Shown piece by piece: positions 8,860-12,235 of a stretch of 12,235 bases of DNA. The first letter of the stretch is position 1. The number at the start of each line of letters is the position of its first letter. Origin of the DNA: Gammaproteobacteria bacterium. Lineage in GTDB: Bacteria > Pseudomonadota > Gammaproteobacteria > Steroidobacterales > Steroidobacteraceae. The notes under the pieces are model-generated. The model searched no databases. It was not told where the DNA came from and worked only from the letters and a program-made list of their open reading frames with translations. Both the position numbers and the translations under genes were made by a program. The DNA is taken from the NCBI GenBank assembly GCA_009923475.1, contig RFTM01000018.1, positions 1 to 12,235 of the forward strand, in the 5' to 3' direction.

Positions 8860-9798
8860 TCAGGAATAGTGCTGCGCGGCGAGCAGATCGAGGCGCTGTT
8901 CGAAGTCCTGGCCGGAAGGCAGCATCACGCAGCCCGCCGGGAGCTCCGCCGGCGACAGCGTACGGGCGGCGAAACCGCCGACCCACACCTCGCAACGGCC
9001 GCGCAGCGACTCGCAGAGCACCGCGAGCTGGGTCAGGGCCGGGACCTCGTTCTCGGGCATGACGAGCGAGACCAGTACGGCACGCGCCTCGACCTCGAGG
9101 GCGAAGCGGGCGATCTCGTCGGCCGGGCAATCGGCGCCGAGGTAATGCGTGCGGAAGCGGCGCGTGGCGGCGAGCCAGCTGCACATGAGGATGCCGAGCT
9201 CATGGCGCTCGCCGGACATCGTCGCGAGGACGAGGCAGGGACCGTTGTCGTTCCGCAGGTAACCGCGCGACACGGAGATGATCAGGCGCCGCACGATGTC
9301 GGTCACCATGTGCTCCTGAGCGATCGACGCCTCGCCGCGATGCCAGCGCTCGCCGACCTCGCGCACCAGCGGCACGAGCACCGTGTTCACCACCTCGTTG
9401 GGCGGCAACAGCGCGACGGCCGAGGTCAGCACCTCTTCGACTCCGGTCGGGTCGGAATGCAAGGCGGCGTCGAGCGCGCGTTCGACATAAGACTGCCCGC
9501 GGGCGGGACCCGGCCGCGCTTGCCCGCCCGAATCCACCACCAGCTTGGCGAGTTCGTCGTCGGACAGCTTGGCAAGGCGACTGATCGTATGGCCGAGCTC
9601 GGTGGCCGTACGCAGCAGGCGCAGGCGGGCGACATCGGCGGCGGAGTAGGTGCGGCGCCCGGACCCGTCACGGGACGGCTGCACCACCTCGTACCGGCGC
9701 TCCCAAGCCCGCAGGGTCTCTACGGAAACGCCGGTCGCCTGGGCGACCGCCTTGATCGTGAATTGCCCGCCTAGGGGGGGTGAGGCCAGTCTGTTCAT
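8860..9798 (-). CDS. MerR-family regulator with B12-binding domain (CarH/LitR-type photoreceptor)
   Basis: A 312-residue protein in three parts. A MerR winged helix (residues 12-80) starts FTIKAVAQATGVSVETLRAW and includes GRRTYSAADVARLRLL. A helical bundle (about 105-180) follows, then a Rossmann-like cobalamin-binding domain (about 187-310). The CarH light-sensing residues are intact: Trp152, nine residues, then Glu162-His163 (the Wx9EH signature that packs over the adenosyl group), and ExHxxG at Glu197-His199-Gly202, whose histidine is the expected lower cobalt ligand. LGADCP and VWVGG also match B12 domains. In characterised CarH proteins, adenosylcobalamin drives tetramer formation and DNA binding in the dark, and light breaks it. 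Direct repeats overlap its own start codon, suggesting autorepression. No clear ribosome binding site precedes the ATG. Seven consecutive C bases lie at codons 6-9. Confidence 0.92.
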   Translation of the reverse strand: MNRLASPPLGGQFTIKAVAQATGVSVETLRAWERRYEVVQPSRDGSGRRTYSAADVARLRLLRTATELGHTISRLAKLSDDELAKLVVDSGGQARPGPARGQSYVERALDAALHSDPTGVEEVLTSAVALLPPNEVVNTVLVPLVREVGERWHRGEASIAQEHMVTDIVRRLIISVSRGYLRNDNGPCLVLATMSGERHELGILMCSWLAATRRFRTHYLGADCPADEIARFALEVEARAVLVSLVMPENEVPALTQLAVLCESLRGRCEVWVGGFAARTLSPAELPAGCVMLPSGQDFEQRLDLLAAQHYS

Positions 9799-9824
9799 GT
9801 TTTGTTCAGGCTCTGTCCACCCAT
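9792..9824 (+). repeat. Three tandem 11-bp direct repeats, candidate CarH operator
   Basis: TGTTCA at 9792, TGTTCA at 9803 and TGTCCA at 9814 lie exactly 11 bp apart on the plus strand. CarH from Thermus binds 11-bp direct repeats, one per DNA-binding domain of the tetramer, so the spacing fits the adjacent regulator. The first repeat overlaps the regulator's start codon (9796-9798). A related TGTACA at 9829 breaks the register (15 bp). Function is inferred. Confidence 0.6.
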
Positions 9825-9826
9825 TG

Positions 9827-9836
9827 GTTGTACAAC
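9827..9836. promoter_or_regulatory. GTTGTACAAC palindrome in the divergent regulator/fasciclin promoter region
   Basis: A perfect 10-bp palindrome between the direct repeats and the -35 box at 9840. Its half-site TGTACA resembles the repeat unit TGTTCA/TGTCCA, so it may be a further regulator contact, placed to influence the fasciclin promoter just 3 nt downstream. It could also be bound by a different dimeric regulator. Confidence 0.4.
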
Positions 9837-9839
9837 ATC

Positions 9840-9868
9840 TTGACAGGTCTGGGGCCCACTGTCACCAT
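9840..9868 (+). promoter_or_regulatory. Sigma-70-type promoter for the fasciclin gene
   Basis: TTGACA (9840-9845) is a perfect -35. At 17-nt spacing there is a weak -10, CACCAT (9863-9868, 3 of 6), preceded by an extended TGn (9860-9862). The predicted start near 9875 leaves a leader of about 60 nt before the ATG at 9936. A TACTTAAA at 9876-9883 is a more AT-rich alternative -10 but is too far from this -35. Confidence 0.45.
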
Positions 9869-9935
9869 CCCCCGGTACTTAAACCCCCGGCCGCAGGACG
9901 CGGCCAGTCATAAACGACCCCAACGGAGTATCGCC

Positions 9936-10430
9936 ATGACCTTCCGACGCACCATCCAGACCGCCGTCGCCGCCGCGATCCTCGGGATCGCTTCCATGAC
10001 TGCGGGCGCCGACACCGGCAAGAACGACATCCTCGCCGTTGCCAAGCAGCAGGGCAACCTGAACACCTTCGCCAAGGCCGTCGAGGCCGCCGGCCTGCAG
10101 GACACCTTGGCCAGCAACGGTCCGGTGACCATCTTCGCGCCGACGGACGAAGCCTTCGCCAAGCTGCCCCCGGCGCAGCTCGAGGCCCTGCTGCGCCCCG
10201 AGAACAAGGACCAGCTCGTCAAGGTCCTCACCCGCCACGTCGTGCCGGGCAAGGCCCTCGAGACCGACGACCTGAAGCGCACCCGCAGCGCCAAGACGGC
10301 GAGCGGTGACGAGGTCAAGGTGGAGCTCGTGCGCGGCCGCGTCCGCGTCGACGGCGCCCGCGTGACCAGCGACCGTAGCGCCGCCAACGGCGTGGTCGTC
10401 GCCGTCGACAGCGTGCTGCTGCCGAACTGA
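9936..10430 (+). CDS. Secreted fasciclin (FAS1) domain protein
   Basis: A 164-residue protein with a Sec signal peptide (basic MTFRRT, hydrophobic AVAAAILGIASM, likely cleavage after AGA at residue 25) and one FAS1 domain filling the rest. Signature motifs are FAKAVEAAGLQDTL, VTIFAPTDEAFAKLP (64-78), LVKVLTRHVVPG (94-105) and the closing GVVVAVDSVLLPN. FAS1 domains mediate adhesion or protein-protein contacts; bacterial single-domain versions are exported, with unclear roles. The ATG at 9936 is chosen because GGAG at 9925-9928 lies 7 nt upstream and the signal peptide starts there. It is divergent from the CarH-type regulator and shares its control region, so light or B12 regulation is plausible but inferred. 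Confidence 0.93.
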   Translation: MTFRRTIQTAVAAAILGIASMTAGADTGKNDILAVAKQQGNLNTFAKAVEAAGLQDTLASNGPVTIFAPTDEAFAKLPPAQLEALLRPENKDQLVKVLTRHVVPGKALETDDLKRTRSAKTASGDEVKVELVRGRVRVDGARVTSDRSAANGVVVAVDSVLLPN

Positions 10431-10452
10431 ACCTCGTTCCCTCAGGACTCGT

Positions 10453-10470
10453 CGCGCCCGCAAGGGCGCG
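10453..10470 (+). repeat. Hairpin 1 downstream of the fasciclin gene
   Basis: A perfect 7-bp stem, CGCGCCC (10453-10459) with GGGCGCG (10464-10470), closed by a GCAA (GNRA) loop. It is 22 nt after the fasciclin stop. No T-run follows, so it is not a standard intrinsic terminator; it may stabilise the 3' end or support Rho-type termination. Confidence 0.5.
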
Positions 10471-10473
10471 CCG

Positions 10474-10496
10474 TTCCGGACACGGATCGTCCGGAA
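10474..10496 (+). repeat. Hairpin 2 in the fasciclin/methionine synthase spacer
   Basis: A perfect 8-bp inverted repeat, TTCCGGAC (10474-10481) and GTCCGGAA (10489-10496), with a 7-nt loop. Its right arm contains GTCCGGAAG (10490-10498), which recurs exactly at 10537-10545 in hairpin 3. Confidence 0.5.
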
Positions 10497-10528
10497 GCAA
10501 GGATGCTTGAAGTCCATGGATGAGCCGG

Positions 10529-10556
10529 CGGGGCGGGTCCGGAAGGGCCCGCCCCG
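10529..10556 (+). terminator. Hairpin 3, strong GC stem, possible terminator without a T-tract
   Basis: A 12-bp stem (10529-10540 with 10545-10556, one G-U wobble) with a GGAA (GNRA) loop. It is the strongest structure in the 168-nt spacer between the fasciclin gene and the methionine synthase gene and is a reasonable insulator between the two units. The following bases (GTCAGGACC) lack the U-run needed for classical termination, so the call is tentative. Confidence 0.45.
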
Positions 10557-10558
10557 TC

Positions 10559-10583
10559 AGGACCTCCGACCCCGGCAGGTCCT
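10559..10583 (+). repeat. Hairpin 4 just upstream of the methionine synthase promoter
   Basis: A 7-bp inverted repeat, AGGACCT (10559-10565) and AGGTCCT (10577-10583), with an 11-nt loop. It ends directly before the extended -10 element at 10584, so it covers the region where a -35 would be and could be an operator rather than an RNA hairpin. Confidence 0.4.
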
Positions 10584-10598
10584 TGTTACGATGCGCGG
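10584..10598 (+). promoter_or_regulatory. Extended -10 promoter, probably giving a leaderless mRNA
   Basis: TGT-TACGAT (10584-10592) is an extended -10 with 4 of 6 matches to TATAAT, and its last base is 7 nt before the ATG at 10599. There is no ribosome binding site in front of the ATG. The layout copies that at 498-512, including a GC-rich six-base spacer (GCGCGG here, GCCGGG there). Confidence 0.5.
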
Positions 10599-11639
10599 AT
10601 GGCCTCCTCGCCGCCGCTCGCCACCACCACGGTCGGCAGTCTCCCCAAACCCGATTGGCTCGCCGAGCCTGAAAAGCTCTGGGCCGCCTGGCGCCTCGAC
10701 GGCGCGGCGCTGCAGTCCGCCAAGGAACGCGCCGCCCTCGAGTGGCTGCGCGCCCAGGAAGAGGCCGGCATCGACATCGTCGGCGACGGCGAGCAGTTCC
10801 GCATCCACTTCGTGCACGGCTTCCTCGAGCGCCTCGATGGCATCGACTGGACGCGCAAGACCCGCATGGGCATCCGCAACAACCGCTACGAGGCGGAGGT
10901 ACCCACCGTCACCGGCCCCTTGGCGCGGCCCGCCCCGGTGCACGCGGCCGATGCCGCGTTCATGCGCCGCAGCACCACGCGCCGCCTGAAGGTCACCCTG
11001 CCGGGGCCCATGACCATCTGCGACACGCTCGCCGACGGCCACTACGGCCGTCGCGCCGACATGGCGATGCGCTTCGCGGAACTCCTGAACGCCGAGGCGC
11101 GCGACCTCGAGGCCGCCGGCGCCGATGTCATCCAGTTCGACGAGCCCGCGTTCAACGTGTTCCTCGAGGAGGTGCGCGACTGGGGGCTGCCCGCGCTCGA
11201 ACGCGCGATGCAGGGCCTCAAGGCCACCACGGTCGTGCACATCTGCTACGGCTACGGCATCGAGGCCAACATCCAGTGGAAGGACACGCTGGGCGACGCC
11301 TGGCGCCAGTACGAGACGATCTTCCCGTGGATCAACGCCAGCAGCGTGCAGCAGGTGTCCCTGGAATTCGCCGGATCGCGGGTGCCCCACGAGGTGCTGC
11401 GCCTGCTGCCCGACAAGGACCTGCTGGTCGGCGCCATCGAGGTGCTGCCCGGCAAGCTCGAGACGCCGGAAGAGGTGGCGGCCAACATCCTCGCCGCCTC
11501 GCGCCACGCCGACTCCGCGCGGCTGCTGCCCTGCACCAACTGCGGCATGGCGCCGCTGCCCGCCGCCCTCGCTCGCGGCAAGCTGCAGGCGCTGGGCGCG
11601 GGCGCCGCCCTCGCGCGCGCCAAACTGGGACGCGGTTGA
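10599..11639 (+). CDS. Short cobalamin-independent methionine synthase (MetE C-terminal domain only, MesD-like)
   Basis: A 346-residue protein made of only the catalytic barrel of MetE. It starts with the GSLPKP motif (13-18) and contains EAGIDIVGDGEQ, LPGPMTICDTL (134-144) and IQFDEPAFNVF (178-188). The zinc/homocysteine ligands are all present: His214 and Cys216 (HICYGYG), Glu256 (SLEF) and Cys315 (TNCGMAP). It is about half the length of full MetE, so the N-terminal folate-associated domain is absent. The sequence style resembles the folate-independent 'core' methionine synthases, in particular MesD. MesD is reported to need the partner MesX (DUF1852), which is not in this window. Instead an SDR gene overlaps its stop codon by one base (TGATG at 11637-11641). 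A related methyltransferase with another methyl donor is possible. Confidence 0.88.
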   Translation: MASSPPLATTTVGSLPKPDWLAEPEKLWAAWRLDGAALQSAKERAALEWLRAQEEAGIDIVGDGEQFRIHFVHGFLERLDGIDWTRKTRMGIRNNRYEAEVPTVTGPLARPAPVHAADAAFMRRSTTRRLKVTLPGPMTICDTLADGHYGRRADMAMRFAELLNAEARDLEAAGADVIQFDEPAFNVFLEEVRDWGLPALERAMQGLKATTVVHICYGYGIEANIQWKDTLGDAWRQYETIFPWINASSVQQVSLEFAGSRVPHEVLRLLPDKDLLVGAIEVLPGKLETPEEVAANILAASRHADSARLLPCTNCGMAPLPAALARGKLQALGAGAALARAKLGRG

Positions 11640-12235
11640 TGGGGCTGCAGCTCGAGGGCCGCCATGTGGCGGTGGTCGGCGCGAGCGGCGTGCTCGGGCA
11701 GGCCATCGCGCGCGGCCTCGCGGCCGAAGGCGCGCAGCTCACGCTGCTCGCACGGGACCTCGCGGCGCTCGATCCGCTCACCGACGCGCTGCGCAAGCTC
11801 GGCTCGCCGCAGGTCGCTTCGCTCCCCTGCGACCTGTGCGACGAACACACGACCGCGACCGTGCTGCAAGCCGCCGACATCGCCTTCGGGCCCATCGATG
11901 TGCTGGTCTGCGCCGCAGGCGCCGCGCAGGGCGGCCTCTTCTGGGAGATCGACGATGCCGCGTGGCGGCGCAACCTCGAGGTGAAGCTGTTCGGCACCCT
12001 GAACGCGCTGCGCGCCGTCGCGCCGCGCATGGTGGAGCGCCGCGCCGGGCGCATCGTGCTGGTGGTCGGCAACTCGGCGCGCGACCCCGACCCGCGCATG
12101 CTGCCGGGCGCCGCCGCCAACGCCGCGCTGCTCGCGGTCGTCGCCGGCCTTGCCAAGGAGTTCGCGCCGCATGGCGTCGCCATCAACGCCGTCAACCCCG
12201 GTCCGGTGCGCTCACCGCGCTGGGAGCGCCTGATG
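11639..12235 (+). CDS. SDR-family oxidoreductase, 3' end outside the window
   Basis: An open frame of 199 codons that runs off the window. It begins with a short-chain dehydrogenase nucleotide-binding motif, VVGASGVLGQA (12-22), then CDLCD (64-68), the DVLVCAAGAAQGG strand (87-99, the NAG region), a Ser in VVGNSARDP (Ser146) and the INAVNPGPVRSPRW loop (182-195). The usual catalytic YxxxK is replaced by Gly157-Ala-Ala-Ala-Asn161 (GAAANAAL), and the usual Asn of the VN motif is Lys116 (EVKLFGT). SDR relatives with N in place of the catalytic K exist as I recall, so this may be a genuine subfamily with altered or no redox chemistry. It is translationally coupled to the methionine synthase by a one-base overlap, which points to a shared pathway. 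Confidence 0.88.
   Translation, partial: MGLQLEGRHVAVVGASGVLGQAIARGLAAEGAQLTLLARDLAALDPLTDALRKLGSPQVASLPCDLCDEHTTATVLQAADIAFGPIDVLVCAAGAAQGGLFWEIDDAAWRRNLEVKLFGTLNALRAVAPRMVERRAGRIVLVVGNSARDPDPRMLPGAAANAALLAVVAGLAKEFAPHGVAINAVNPGPVRSPRWERLM

Overview
The window is about 12 kb of high-GC DNA from a Gram-negative bacterium, most likely a beta- or gammaproteobacterium. The grounds are the conserved block dapF - DUF484 - xerC - hslV - hslU, a proteobacterial-style Amt C-terminus, and an exported DUF1800/DUF1501 pair with lipoprotein and Tat signals. I cannot name the genus.

Layout. Bases 2-388 hold the 3' end of an ammonium transporter gene, closed by a strong intrinsic terminator. A gene for a 3-hydroxyisobutyrate dehydrogenase-type oxidoreductase starts at 513. 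Near 1391-1405, in a CCG-repeat tract, it loses its own end and runs out of frame into dapF, which lacks its first ~33 codons. Either a deletion or an assembly error sits there. DUF484, xerC, hslV and hslU follow, tightly packed, with ATGA overlaps at DUF484/xerC and hslV/hslU and a possible heat-shock promoter inside the end of xerC.

From 5588 to 9798 three genes lie on the minus strand. In transcription order they are a MerR-type regulator with a B12-binding photoreceptor domain (CarH/LitR type), a DUF1800 lipoprotein and a Tat-exported DUF1501 protein. Both gaps are 28 nt, so they probably form one transcription unit. Divergent from the regulator is a secreted fasciclin (FAS1) protein. The shared intergenic region carries three tandem 11-bp direct repeats (TGTTCA, TGTTCA, TGTCCA) that overlap the regulator's own start codon, plus a 10-bp palindrome. 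This matches the 11-bp direct-repeat operators known for CarH. The inferred picture is a light- and B12-controlled switch over a set of exported proteins.

From 10431 to 10598 lies a hairpin-rich spacer with four inverted repeats. It is followed by a short MetE-C-type (MesD-like) methionine synthase and, overlapping it by one base, an SDR-family gene that runs off the window end and lacks the usual YxxxK catalytic pair. The oxidoreductase at 513 and the synthase at 10599 share an extended -10 element placed exactly 7 nt before the ATG, which suggests leaderless mRNAs.
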